This document shows positions 44,544 to 54,159 of a DNA stretch of 64,000 bases, one piece after another (within the stretch, counting starts at the first letter, position 1; every line of letters begins with the position of its first letter). The stretch is from an uncultured Flavobacterium sp. (GTDB lineage Bacteria > Bacteroidota > Bacteroidia > Flavobacteriales > Flavobacteriaceae), in assembly GCF_951805225.1 (NCBI RefSeq), contig NZ_OX638201.1, positions 4,712,001 through 4,776,000 of the forward strand, given 5' to 3'. The position numbers and the translations under genes are program-made. Under the pieces are notes generated by a model. It worked only from the letters and a program-made list of their open reading frames with translations. It made no database searches and was not told where the DNA came from.

Positions 44544-45275
44544 TTAAGAATATATTCCTCCGTTTATATTGATAATTTCGCCTGTAATATAGCTTGATTT
44601 TTTAGAAATCAAAAAGCTTACCAAATCTGCAACTTCCTCAGCTTCGCCAAAACGATTTACCGGAATTAGTTTTAGTAATTCTTTTTCGTCCAATTGGCTC
44701 GTCATATCAGTTCTGATAAAACCCGGAGCAACCGCATTTACAGTAATATTTCGTTTGGCAACTTCTTGTGCCAATGCTTTTGTAGCAGCAACAATCGCGC
44801 CTTTTGCTGCCGAATAATTAGTTTGTCCCGCCGTTCCTTTTACTCCGGAAACGGAAACCATATTTACGATTCGGCCATATTTATTGCGTAACATTTTTTG
44901 AATAAAAAACTGTGTAACATTAAAAAAACCGTTTACACTTGTATTAACAACGCCATTCCAGTCTTCGGGAGTCATCCACATAAAAAGACCATCTTTTGTA
45001 ATTCCGGCATTGTTTACAATCGCTTCAACAAGTGCTTCAGGATTAGCTTCCTGCCATTTTGTTAAAGTGGTTTGTACTTCTTCATAATTCGAAACATCAA
45101 AACCTAAGATTTCTCCTGTTGCTCCTAATTTTTGTATTTCCTGAAGTGTTTCTTCGGCAGCTGTTTTATTCGAATGATAGTTAATTAGAATATGATAATT
45201 GGATTCAACTGCTAGTTTTTTACAAATAGCACTACCAATTCCTCTTGAACCGCCTGTTACTAATACACATTTCAT
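44544..45275 (-). CDS. fabG: 3-oxoacyl-ACP reductase (FabG-like) of the cluster
   Basis: A 243-residue short-chain dehydrogenase. NADPH-binding TGGSRGIG (7-14), NNAG (88-91) and the catalytic Ser141, Tyr154 and Lys158 (YSAAK) are all present. It reduces 3-oxoacyl-ACP to 3-hydroxyacyl-ACP during polyene growth. It is a pathway-dedicated copy next to the ketosynthase/ACP genes; the housekeeping fabG is presumably elsewhere. Confidence 0.88.
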   Translation of the reverse strand: MKCVLVTGGSRGIGSAICKKLAVESNYHILINYHSNKTAAEETLQEIQKLGATGEILGFDVSNYEEVQTTLTKWQEANPEALVEAIVNNAGITKDGLFMWMTPEDWNGVVNTSVNGFFNVTQFFIQKMLRNKYGRIVNMVSVSGVKGTAGQTNYSAAKGAIVAATKALAQEVAKRNITVNAVAPGFIRTDMTSQLDEKELLKLIPVNRFGEAEEVADLVSFLISKKSSYITGEIININGGIYS

Positions 45276-45344
45276 TTATGTAGATTTTATTTTTTATTTG
45301 TCATAATGCTATCGTCTATAAAAGTCGATTTCATTTATGTAAAA

Positions 45345-46553
45345 TTATTTCTTCTTTTTAGTTGCTGGTTTCGCTGCAGGTTTTGTTTCTGCTTTTGGTT
45401 TCTCAGTAACACTTTCAGTTGCTTGAATTTTTTCTGATCCTTTCGAAAATAACTCAGCATTTTCAAACCATTGATTGCTTAATACAGTTCCGTCTGGTTT
45501 AAGAAATCCCCATTTTCCTTCGTTTTTTACTCTTGCAACGCCATCGATAAAACCTTTATCTTGTTTTACAAACATGGCAATAATTCCATTTGCTGTAATT
45601 CCGTATTGAGTTGGGATTACTAGTTTTCCTGATTCGTTGATGAATCCCCAATTTTTTTCTTTTATCGGCGCTAATCCGTTTGTACTAAAAACTTCTGCAT
45701 CAGCATATGTTGGTTCAATTACAAATTCAGCTTTTGGATTAATATATCCCCATTTAGACCCAACGCAAACCGGAGCTAAATTTTTTGAGAATGCTTTTGC
45801 TTTATCATATATAGGAGTAATTACCCAATTTCCTTTTAAGTCAATGAATCCAATTTTTCCGTTCTTTTTAGCAAAAGTCAAATCCTGCGTATCAAAATCC
45901 CAGATTTTTTCGGCACCATCAACAGCAATGAAATTCCCTGCGCTTACAATTCCAAACGTTTTGTCTTTTCTTGCCCAGGTTGTATTTTTAAAATAATTTC
46001 CTATTTCGTCATATGCAGGTTCAACTAATTCTTTTCCGGAAGTATTAATAATTCCCCATTTTTTATTGATTCCAACTCTTGCAAAACCATTTTCAAACGG
46101 TTTGATTATATCGTATTTTGGTTGCAAAACTACCTCCATTTTCGGGTTGATTAAACCAATTTTGTCTCCTTGTTTTATAAAAGCAACACCATTATCAAAA
46201 TCATATAATTTTTCAGAAGTTGGTGCTTTCTGAATTTCACCTTTAGTATTAATATACACCCAGTCTTTATCGTTTTTTACGATTGCAATTCCGTTGTTAA
46301 ATTCTTTAGCGTCACTAAAAGTTGCCGGAATTGCCCAGTTTCCTTTTGTGTCAATAAAACCCCATTTTCCACCGTTTTCTACAGCGGCCAAACCTTCAGA
46401 GAAACTCTTTGCAGATTTGTATTGAGGCTCAATTTTAAAGTTTCCATCTTTAGAAATGTATCCAATTTTAGAGTCTTTTTTAACTAAAGCCAATTCTTGA
46501 CTATTAACAAATTGAATGCAACATACGAATAAAAAAATAAGTGTTTTTTTCAT
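45345..46553 (-). CDS. secreted WG-repeat protein, copy A
   Basis: A 402-residue protein with signal peptide (about 1-18). It is built of repeated WG motifs of about 48 residues (KWGFIDTKGNWAIPATFSDAKEFNNG and relatives, roughly eight copies over 25-370). The C-terminus is a Lys/Ala/Pro-rich tail (AKPATKKKK). WG-repeat (KWG) domains form beta-propeller-like folds. It is a close paralogue of the next gene, but the repeats of the two have diverged. No pigment function is known. It stands 70 bp downstream of fabG. Confidence 0.83.
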   Translation of the reverse strand: MKKTLIFLFVCCIQFVNSQELALVKKDSKIGYISKDGNFKIEPQYKSAKSFSEGLAAVENGGKWGFIDTKGNWAIPATFSDAKEFNNGIAIVKNDKDWVYINTKGEIQKAPTSEKLYDFDNGVAFIKQGDKIGLINPKMEVVLQPKYDIIKPFENGFARVGINKKWGIINTSGKELVEPAYDEIGNYFKNTTWARKDKTFGIVSAGNFIAVDGAEKIWDFDTQDLTFAKKNGKIGFIDLKGNWVITPIYDKAKAFSKNLAPVCVGSKWGYINPKAEFVIEPTYADAEVFSTNGLAPIKEKNWGFINESGKLVIPTQYGITANGIIAMFVKQDKGFIDGVARVKNEGKWGFLKPDGTVLSNQWFENAELFSKGSEKIQATESVTEKPKAETKPAAKPATKKKK

Positions 46554-46596
46554 GGTCTTAAAGGTTCAATATTAATAATGTGAAAATCTATTTTTA

Positions 46597-47700
46597 TTAT
46601 TTTTGAAAGAGTTCGGCATTCTGAAACCATCCATTTAAAACCTGTCCATCTGGTTTAATAAAACCCCATTTGCCACTGCGCTTTACTCTTGCCAGTCCGT
46701 CGATAAATCCTTTTTCCTCGCGAAAATAGCTTCCAAATGCTACAGAAATTTCATAATCTGCAGGGATAACTAAATTTCCGGTTTCATCAATAAAACCCCA
46801 TCCACCTTTTTGTACAGCAGCAAGACCGCTTGTGCTAAAAGGTTCTGCATTAGAATAAACAAGTTGTACAACACATGAACCCATTAAATTGATATAACCC
46901 CATTTATCATTTATACAAACGGGAGCCATGTTTTTAGAAAACTCTTTTGCTTTGTCAAATCTTGGTTTAAGAACCCATTGTCCTTCCAGATTTACATAAC
47001 CAAATTTTCCGTCTTTTTGTGCTGGAATTAAATCCTGGCCAAAGAATCCAAATTTGGTAACGCCTTCTATTGCAATAAATTGTCCGTTATGAACCAGTCC
47101 TAAATTTTTTCCTTTTTTTGCCCAGGTTGTGTTGTTATAATAATCTCCAACTTCATCATAAACAGCTTCAACAACTTCTTTTCCGGTTGGATCAATAATT
47201 CCCCATTTATCATTTATTGCCACTTTTGCATAACCTTTATAAAATGCTCTTATAACATCATATTTTGGAGCCAGAACGATTTCAAATTTATTATTGATAA
47301 GTCCAACTTTATCGGCTTGTCTAAAAAATGCTACACCATAATTAAAATCAAATAATTTATCTGATGCGGGATTACCTTTTAATATTTCACCCGTTTTATT
47401 GATGTAATACCAAGTGGCATTTTTTTCGATAAGACAAATTCCGCTATTAAAATCTTTAGCATTATCAAAAGTTGCCGGAATTACGAGCGTACCTTTATCA
47501 TCTATAAATCTCCATTTTCCGTTTACTTTAACAGCAGCTAAACCATCAGAAAAATCTCTGGCACTATCAAATTTTGGATTAACGGCAAAAGTTCCATCTT
47601 TTGTAAGGAGACCAAATTTTCCATCTTTTTTAACCAATGCCAGTTCTTGAGCATTACTTAATTGAATAAAAATTAATAATAATAGAAATATTCTTTTCAT
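46597..47700 (-). CDS. secreted WG-repeat protein, copy B
   Basis: A 367-residue protein with signal peptide (about 1-17) and about seven WG repeats. It shares the start ELALVKKDGKFGLLTKDGTF with copy A (LALVKKDSKIGYISKDGNF) but lacks the Lys-rich tail. The two genes are separated by 43 bp, so they arose by tandem duplication. It is probably extracytoplasmic; the role in the cluster is unknown. Confidence 0.83.
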   Translation of the reverse strand: MKRIFLLLLIFIQLSNAQELALVKKDGKFGLLTKDGTFAVNPKFDSARDFSDGLAAVKVNGKWRFIDDKGTLVIPATFDNAKDFNSGICLIEKNATWYYINKTGEILKGNPASDKLFDFNYGVAFFRQADKVGLINNKFEIVLAPKYDVIRAFYKGYAKVAINDKWGIIDPTGKEVVEAVYDEVGDYYNNTTWAKKGKNLGLVHNGQFIAIEGVTKFGFFGQDLIPAQKDGKFGYVNLEGQWVLKPRFDKAKEFSKNMAPVCINDKWGYINLMGSCVVQLVYSNAEPFSTSGLAAVQKGGWGFIDETGNLVIPADYEISVAFGSYFREEKGFIDGLARVKRSGKWGFIKPDGQVLNGWFQNAELFQK

Positions 47701-47729
47701 ATTTTTTGGTAAGATTATAGATTTTAAAA

Positions 47730-49250
47730 TTAACTATTGATCAGATAATCTTTTACTTTTTGAACAAAAGGATACATAACCTGATCTTCTTTAAATACAG
47801 GAATTATGGTTCTAATATCATCGTACCATTTTTTAGTTACAGATGAAATTTGATCTTTTTGCGCCAAATAATCAATTGCCTGAACGATTGTAATCATCTC
47901 GATTGCTAAAACTTCAAAAGCATTTTCGATTACTTTTGAGGTAATTACCGCCGCATTTGTTCCCATACTTACAATATCCTGATTGTCGTTATTGTTCGGA
48001 ATACTGTGAACGTACATTGGGTTTGATAACATTTGACTTTCGGCAGTTGTTGAGGTTGCAGTAAACTGAACGCCCTGCATTCCGAAATTAAATCCTAATG
48101 TTCCTAAGTTGACAAATGGAGGAAGAATTTCGTTGATTTTTGAATTTAATAAATAATTCAATTGACGTTCTGCCAACATCGTTAATTTGGTAATAACAAT
48201 TTTCAGTTTATCCATTTCAAGCGAAATATAATCGCCGTGGAAATTTCCTCCGTGATAAACGTGTTTGTTTTTTACATCTATAATAGGATTGTCGTTTGCC
48301 GAGTTAAATTCGTCTTCAAGAATAGAAGCAACATTATTTATAGTTTCTAAAACCGGACCTAAAATTTGAGGTACGCAACGTAACGAATAATATTCCTGAA
48401 CTTTTTCTTTGAAGATTTCTTCGGTATTTTCTCCCGAATATAAATGGTCTTCTCTTTTACGGATTAAAGTACTGTCAGAAAGATTTTTTCTCATTCTTTG
48501 AGCCACTTCCTGTTGTCCTTTATGACGTTTGGTTTGGTTTAATTCTTCAGAGAAATGATCGTCATAAGCCTGAACCAATTCGTTTATGGCACAAGAACAT
48601 TTTAATGACCAATCTAATAATTTATTGGCGTGATGAACATTTACAACTCCAATTCCGGTCATTACAGAAGTTCCGTTTATTAAAGCCAAACCTTCTCTGA
48701 TTTCTACCTGAATTGGTTTTAAACCTTCGATTTCAAAAACCTCTTGAGTTGGTCTTCTGTCGCCTTTATAAAAAACTTCGCCTTCGCCAATTAAAACTAA
48801 AGCTAAATGTGATAATTGTACTAAATCTCCGCTGGCACCAACGCCTCCGTGTTCAAAAATAAGTGGAGTAATATCTCTATTAATCAACTCAGCCATTAAG
48901 TGAATTACCGAAGGATGAACTCCTGAATTCCCAAGTGACAAAGTATTTAAACGAGCCAAAATTGCTGCTTTTGCACAAACCGGGCTTAAAGGTTTTCCGG
49001 TTCCGGAAGAGTGACTTCTAATTAAATTGTATTGTAATTGAATTTGGTCAGATTCTTTAATTCGGTATTGAGCCATTGGCCCAAAGCCAGTATTTACACC
49101 ATATATAATTTTATTTCCCGAAAATTCCTTCAGAAAATTAAAGCTTTCATTTACTCGATTTAGGACTACATCGCTGATTGCAACTTTGTTATTTCCAAAA
49201 ATAATAGATTCGAATTCTGCTAAACTTAAATATTCATTAATTGTGTTCAT
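47730..49250 (-). CDS. tyrosine ammonia-lyase (4-coumarate-forming)
   Basis: A 506-residue aromatic amino-acid lyase that deaminates tyrosine to 4-coumarate. The MIO prosthetic group forms from Ala139-Ser140-Gly141 in GVGASGDLV. Tyr50 (IYGVNTGFGP) is the conserved catalytic Tyr. His80 (LIRSHSSGTG) is the specificity residue that marks TAL over PAL or HAL. I recognise the sequence as near-identical to the well-studied F. johnsoniae enzyme. It supplies the aryl starter of flexirubin. It diverges from the halogenase-like gene across 101 bp. Confidence 0.92.
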   Translation of the reverse strand: MNTINEYLSLAEFESIIFGNNKVAISDVVLNRVNESFNFLKEFSGNKIIYGVNTGFGPMAQYRIKESDQIQLQYNLIRSHSSGTGKPLSPVCAKAAILARLNTLSLGNSGVHPSVIHLMAELINRDITPLIFEHGGVGASGDLVQLSHLALVLIGEGEVFYKGDRRPTQEVFEIEGLKPIQVEIREGLALINGTSVMTGIGVVNVHHANKLLDWSLKCSCAINELVQAYDDHFSEELNQTKRHKGQQEVAQRMRKNLSDSTLIRKREDHLYSGENTEEIFKEKVQEYYSLRCVPQILGPVLETINNVASILEDEFNSANDNPIIDVKNKHVYHGGNFHGDYISLEMDKLKIVITKLTMLAERQLNYLLNSKINEILPPFVNLGTLGFNFGMQGVQFTATSTTAESQMLSNPMYVHSIPNNNDNQDIVSMGTNAAVITSKVIENAFEVLAIEMITIVQAIDYLAQKDQISSVTKKWYDDIRTIIPVFKEDQVMYPFVQKVKDYLINS

Positions 49251-49351
49251 TAAATCGTTTTTTGTTGCGCTAATTTAATTTTATTTATCAAAATAAATGT
49301 AGTTATTTTGATGAAGGCAAATGTAAGTTAATAATTAATAACATTCTTATT
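49251..49351. promoter_or_regulatory. divergent promoter region, TAL and halogenase-like gene
   Basis: 101 bp of AT-rich sequence separates the two start codons. On the minus strand TTTG (complement at about 49317) lies 16 nt before a TACATTTA box, a plausible Bacteroidota promoter for the TAL-led operon. On the plus strand TTTG at 49307-49310 has no clean -7 box at the usual distance. No operator palindrome is visible. Confidence 0.45.
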
Positions 49352-50605
49352 ATGATAAAGGAGTTTGTAGATGTTTTAGTGATCGGTGCAGGACCGTCTG
49401 GATGTGTTTCTGCGTCGTATCTTCATAACAATAATGTTAAAATTAAAGTAGTAGAAAAAACAAAATTTCCAAGACTTGTTGTCGGCGAAAGCCTGATTCC
49501 CAGAGTTATGGATCATTTTGCAGAAGCTGAACTTTTCGAGAGTCTTGATGCAATGAATTTCGAAAAGAAACTCGGAGCACGTTTCATTCGAGGAGAAGAG
49601 ATTTGTGTTTTTGATTTTAGCCAGAAATTTGGTGAAGGATGGGATTGGACATGGCAGGTTCCGCGTGCAGATTTTGACAACACAATGGCGCAGGAAGTGC
49701 TTAGAAAAGGAATTGATCTGGAGTTTGAAACCGAAGTTTTGGAAGTTTCTTTTGAAGGGAAAAATTCTAAAACAATCGTAAAAGATAAAGATGGAAACCT
49801 AAAAGAAATTCACGCTAAATTTATAATTGATTCCAGCGGTTATGGTCGCGTTTTACCAAGACTTTTAGATCTTGATACGCCATCAAAATTGGATCCGCAT
49901 TCGTCGATTTTTACACACGTAAAAGATATTAATAGAGAAGAAGGTATTGAGGGAACTCAGATTTCATTTGATATTCTGGAAACCGAAGTTTGGTTGTGGG
50001 TAATTCCGTTTTCGAATGGAAATACTAGTTTAGGAGTTGTTGGTCCAACAGATTTTATCAATTCACTTTCTGAAAATAAAGACAATGCCGAAGCTTTAAG
50101 AAATGCGATTCAGAAATCTGATTATTATATAAAAAGATTCAAAGGAACCGAGTTTTTGTTTGAACCCGTAAAACTCGAAAATTATTCGAGAGCCGTAAAA
50201 AGAATGTACGGTGATGGTTTTGCTTTGACAGGAAATAGTTCTGAATTTCTAGATCCGGTTTTTTCATCAGGAGTTGCTTTTGCTACAGAATCCGGAATGT
50301 TAGCGGCCAAATTATACCTTAAAGAATCGCAAGGAATCGAAGTAAATTGGGAAGTTGAATTTACGGAATATATGAAACGCGGAATTGCGGTTTTTACCAC
50401 TTACGTGAAAGAATGGTACACAGGAAATCTTCAGACTTTGTTTTTTCATCAACCGGAAAATCCAGAAGTAAAAGAGAAAATCTGTTCAGTTTTGGCAGGT
50501 TATGTCTGGAACGAAGAAAATCCGTTTGTGAAGAAACACGATCACGTGATCGCAAATATGGCGTATTTACTAAATATGCAAAAAGAAGATTTAAATAAAG
50601 AATAA
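49352..50605 (+). CDS. flavin-dependent halogenase-like FAD oxidoreductase
   Basis: A 417-residue flavoprotein with FAD-binding GAGPSG (12-17), the FDH motif W-x-W-x-I-P as WLWVIP (214-219) and the second FAD-binding block GNSSEFLDPVFSSG (294-307). The WxWxIP motif blocks mono-oxygenase chemistry in flavin-dependent halogenases, so halogenation of a phenol or alkyl-resorcinol is plausible. Chlorinated flexirubins are known from Flavobacterium. The close alternative is an aryl hydroxylase. It is divergent from TAL and is the only pathway gene on the plus strand, so it has its own control. Confidence 0.8.
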   Translation: MIKEFVDVLVIGAGPSGCVSASYLHNNNVKIKVVEKTKFPRLVVGESLIPRVMDHFAEAELFESLDAMNFEKKLGARFIRGEEICVFDFSQKFGEGWDWTWQVPRADFDNTMAQEVLRKGIDLEFETEVLEVSFEGKNSKTIVKDKDGNLKEIHAKFIIDSSGYGRVLPRLLDLDTPSKLDPHSSIFTHVKDINREEGIEGTQISFDILETEVWLWVIPFSNGNTSLGVVGPTDFINSLSENKDNAEALRNAIQKSDYYIKRFKGTEFLFEPVKLENYSRAVKRMYGDGFALTGNSSEFLDPVFSSGVAFATESGMLAAKLYLKESQGIEVNWEVEFTEYMKRGIAVFTTYVKEWYTGNLQTLFFHQPENPEVKEKICSVLAGYVWNEENPFVKKHDHVIANMAYLLNMQKEDLNKE

Positions 50606-50632
50606 TTAGTTAGAGAAGAAATTGGCAATAAA

Positions 50633-51001
50633 ATGAAAGATAAAATTAGCAAAGTAATTCTTCTTGCAATGATTTGCGGTTTGATTTCTCTTTTTATAAA
50701 AGGACATTTAAGATCGAAAGAAATTCAGGAAAATAAAAAACAAACGGTATGTAAGTTTACTTTTTGTAAAACGTTTCCCAAGACTACAAAAAGTTTTTTC
50801 AAATACAATGTAAATGACAAGTGGTATAGAAATAGTTACGGTCGGTGTCCTGATAATTATAGTGAAATGATCAATAAATTTTTTGTAATTGATTATTCGT
50901 CTAAAGATCCTAATAAAATAATTGTCGATTTTTCAAAACAAATTACAGATACAACAGTTATTTTAAAAGCTGGATTTACTAAAAAAGATATAGGTTCTTA
51001 A
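50633..51001 (+). CDS. small membrane-anchored protein
   Basis: A 122-residue protein with an N-terminal membrane anchor (about 7-24) and a C-terminal domain containing three Cys (about 41, 45 and 78). I recognise no family. It is 27 bp after the halogenase-like gene, so it may be read through from it. A strong hairpin terminator follows its stop codon. Confidence 0.65.
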   Translation: MKDKISKVILLAMICGLISLFIKGHLRSKEIQENKKQTVCKFTFCKTFPKTTKSFFKYNVNDKWYRNSYGRCPDNYSEMINKFFVIDYSSKDPNKIIVDFSKQITDTTVILKAGFTKKDIGS

Positions 51002-52155
51002 ATGCAAAAAGAGGATATTAATTTTGATATCCTCTTTTTTGTAATAAATATTATTTGAATGCTTTTTAAAATCATTCCATAGGAATGTCTGCTTGGTAGA
51101 ATTGAATTTGAATTGCGTTTATACATCGTTCCGTAGGAACGTTTGATTTGTGTAAATTGTTATTTCTATAAAAACAAGTGTCCTTACAGGACACACAATT
51201 CGACACCATTATTTTTTTTTCTACCGATGAGATATTCCTATGGAATATTGAATGCTTTTTACGGGTTTTTTACTTTATAAATCAAAAGAAATTAATGAAC
51301 CTGTTAAATGCAGAAAGAGGATATCAATTTGATATCCTCTTTTTGTAATAAATATTATTTGTATGTTTTTTAAAATCATTCCATAGGAATGTCTGCTTGG
51401 TAGAATTGAATTTGAATTGCGGTTATGCATCGTTCCGTTGGAACGTTTGATTTGTGTAAATTGTTATTTCTATAAAAACAAGTGTCCTTACAGGACACAC
51501 AATTCGACACCATTATTTTTTTTTCTACCAATGAGATATTCCTACGGAATATTACATGATTTTTATTTAAAAAATCATTCCGTAGGAATGTCTGCTTGGT
51601 AGAATTGAATTTGAATTGCGTTTATACATCGTTCCGTAGGAACGTTTGATTTGTGTAAATTGTTATTTCTATAAAAACAAGTGTCCTTACAGGACACACA
51701 ATTCGACACCATTATTTTTTTTTCTACCGATGAGATATTCCTATGGAATATTGAATGCTTTTTACGGGTTTTTTACTTTATAAATCAAAAGAAATTAATG
51801 AACCTGTTAAATGCAGAAAGAGGATATCAATTTGATATCCTCTTTTTGTAATAAATATTATTTGTATGCTTTTTAAAATCATTCCATAGGAATGTCTGCT
51901 TGGTAGAATTGAATTTGAATTGCGGTTATACATCGTTCCGTTGGAACGTTTGATTTGTGTAAATTGTTATTTATATAAACACAAGTGTCCTTACAGGACA
52001 CACAATCCGTCACTATTATTTTTTTTTCTACTGATGAGATATTCCTATGGAATATTACATGGTTTTTACGGGTCTCTTTTTTGTTAAAATCAAAAGAAAT
52101 TAATGAACCTATTAAATGCAAAAAGAGGATACCAATTTGATATCCTCTTTTTTTC
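51001..52155. repeat. tandem array of about 304-bp palindrome-rich units between converging genes
   Basis: The word ATTCC(A/G)TAGGAAT begins units at 51074, 51378, 51577 and 51881. The spacings are 304, 199 and 304 bp, so the middle unit lacks the GAGGATAT hairpin. Each unit contains, in order, the palindromes ATTCCATAGGAAT, CGTTCCGTAGGAACG, GTGTCCTTACAGGACAC and GATATTCCTATGGAATAT, the spacer TTTCTACC.ATGAGAT, and usually a GAGGATAT hairpin. Open frames in it are translations of the repeat, not genes. It shares family words with 58782-59127. Confidence 0.85.
51006..51040. terminator. bidirectional hairpin terminator, first of four similar hairpins
   Basis: A 13-bp stem, AAAAAGAGGATAT (51006-51018) and its complement starting ATATCCTC (51027 on), with T-rich flanks. 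Near-identical hairpins recur at 51314-51343, 51817-51846 and 52120-52153, each inside the tandem repeat array. The fourth also closes the symporter gene on the other strand. Confidence 0.88.
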
Positions 52156-52182
52156 TTCAAAAAATATATAGTAAAAATTATA

Positions 52183-53883
52183 CTACCAGAATTTAACGTA
52201 CAATGCGATAATAGATAATAAAGTGATTACGATTAAAACAGTTGTTTGTGGTTTTACTTTGAACATTTCATAGTCTAATTCAAAAGCTTTTGGATTAACT
52301 TTTGGTCCTGCAAAACTGATCGCAACCATTGTTAATGTTGTAAAGAAGAATGATAATCCCATACAAATATGGAACGGAATTTCGAATCCTCCTTTACCAT
52401 TAGAATAAGCAGTATATAATAAGGTCTCATTTCCGAATAACGCAGGCGCATATTCATTGAATAAAACAGATAATAAGAATCCTAAAATTACTCCAACAAT
52501 TGCCGCAGCTCCAGTTGTTCTTTTCCAGAACATACCAAGAATGAACATTGCGAAAACTCCCGGGCTAATAAAACCTGTGTATTTTTGAATGTAAGTGAAT
52601 CCACCAACTCCGCCAATTCCTAAAAGGTCATTCCATGTAAATAAAACAGCCAAAAGCATTGCAGCAAAAACGGCAATTCTACCAATGTTTACTTGTTGTT
52701 TTTCGCCAGCTTCTTTCTGGATGTATTTTTTATGAATATCTAAAGTATAAATTGTCGAAATACTGTTTACTTTTCCAGCCAATGAAGCTACAATTGCAGC
52801 AGTCAATGCCGCTACAGAAAGTCCTTTTAATCCAGTTGGCAAGAAAGTCAATACAGCAGAATAAGCGCCATCTTTTCCTCCAACTAATTGAGGTAAATGT
52901 CCGTTTTGGTATAAAACGTAAGCTGCAATACCAGGTAACATTACGATTAATGGCATTAATAATTTTAAGATACCAGCAAACAAAATACCTGTACGAGCCG
53001 TTTGTAAATCAGCACCCAAAGCTCTTTGAGTAATGTATTGGTTACAACCCCAGTAGTTTAAGTTGATGATCCAAATACCAGCCAAGTAAGATAATAATCC
53101 AGGGAAAGTTAAGTATTTGTCAATAGCAAGTTGAGAAGTTTGTGCTGTAACTACAGTATCGTGTGGTTTTGGGATGATCATTTTGAAATGTTCCGGAGCT
53201 TCTCTCATTAAAACTTTGAAACCTTCAATAGCATTTTCGCCAACTCCAAAATATTGTCCAACAGTTGTAAGCGCAATATAAGAAGTTACCAAGCCTCCAA
53301 TGATCAAAACTGCAACCTGAATAACGTCAGTATAAGCTACAACTTTCATTCCTCCAAGAGAAATAAACAAAGCAAAAACAGCCAATCCAATCATGATTAC
53401 GTGCAGATATTCTCCACCCGCTAAACCATTAATTGCAACTGCTCCCAAATATAAGATAGAAGTTAAGTTTACAAAAACATACAAAAACAACCAGAAAACA
53501 GCCATAATCAACGCAGTCGATTCATTATAACGTGTTTTTAAGAATTGAGGCATTGTATAAATCTTATTTTTAAGATATACCGGAATAAACCAAACCGCAA
53601 CGATAATCAATGCAATAGCAGCAATCCACTCATAAGCAGCAACGGCAATTCCTAAAAAGAAACCTTCACCACTCATTCCGATAAATTGTTCAGCTGAAAT
53701 ATTTGATGCAATCAGAGAAGCTCCAATAGCCCACCAAGTTAAATTTCCTTCAGCTAAAAAGTAAGCTTTAGCATCTTGTTCGTCTTGTTTACGCTTGCGG
53801 TAAACGGTGTAACCGTAGGCAGAAACTACGATAAAATAGATAATAAAAACCGCATAATCTGCGAAAGCGAGGTTCTGGTTCAT
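52183..53883 (-). CDS. sodium/sugar symporter, SGLT/SSS family
   Basis: A 566-residue transporter with about 14 membrane helices and the LeuT-type fold. WWAIGASLIASNISAEQFIGMSG near the start and GCNQYITQRALGA are family signatures of SSS sugar carriers. It imports a sugar, probably galactose, driven by Na+. It precedes no gene on its strand, and 276 bp separate it from galT, so it likely has its own promoter. Confidence 0.9.
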   Translation of the reverse strand: MNQNLAFADYAVFIIYFIVVSAYGYTVYRKRKQDEQDAKAYFLAEGNLTWWAIGASLIASNISAEQFIGMSGEGFFLGIAVAAYEWIAAIALIIVAVWFIPVYLKNKIYTMPQFLKTRYNESTALIMAVFWLFLYVFVNLTSILYLGAVAINGLAGGEYLHVIMIGLAVFALFISLGGMKVVAYTDVIQVAVLIIGGLVTSYIALTTVGQYFGVGENAIEGFKVLMREAPEHFKMIIPKPHDTVVTAQTSQLAIDKYLTFPGLLSYLAGIWIINLNYWGCNQYITQRALGADLQTARTGILFAGILKLLMPLIVMLPGIAAYVLYQNGHLPQLVGGKDGAYSAVLTFLPTGLKGLSVAALTAAIVASLAGKVNSISTIYTLDIHKKYIQKEAGEKQQVNIGRIAVFAAMLLAVLFTWNDLLGIGGVGGFTYIQKYTGFISPGVFAMFILGMFWKRTTGAAAIVGVILGFLLSVLFNEYAPALFGNETLLYTAYSNGKGGFEIPFHICMGLSFFFTTLTMVAISFAGPKVNPKAFELDYEMFKVKPQTTVLIVITLLSIIALYVKFW

Positions 53884-54159
53884 TGTTAGTAGTATTTTAA
53901 AAATTAGTATAGATGATAGTTTTATTATTTGTGGCTTTTAAATTATTTGATTAGGATAATTCCGAAACCATGTTTTTGTTATTCAGTGGTGGTTTTTAAT
54001 GTGATATATGTTTTTATTCTGTTATTTTTTTATGAAAATGCAAGCGAAAGCCAAAAGTAAAATAAAAAATGAGAACTACGCTATTTTAAATGTGTTTTTT
54101 ACATTTATAAATAAAATTATTGTGTTAAATTTTTAAATAGCAGTCATTTAGCTCATTTA

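Noticed and set aside
51001..52155. CRISPR array
   Set aside because: Units are about 304 bp with internal palindromes and no constant-length unique spacers, and no cas genes are nearby.
51417..52160. Two open frames (51417-51602 plus, 51879-52160 minus) in the repeat array
   Set aside because: They follow the palindromes, and the same FHRNISSV peptide appears wherever the repeat occurs, for example at 59059.
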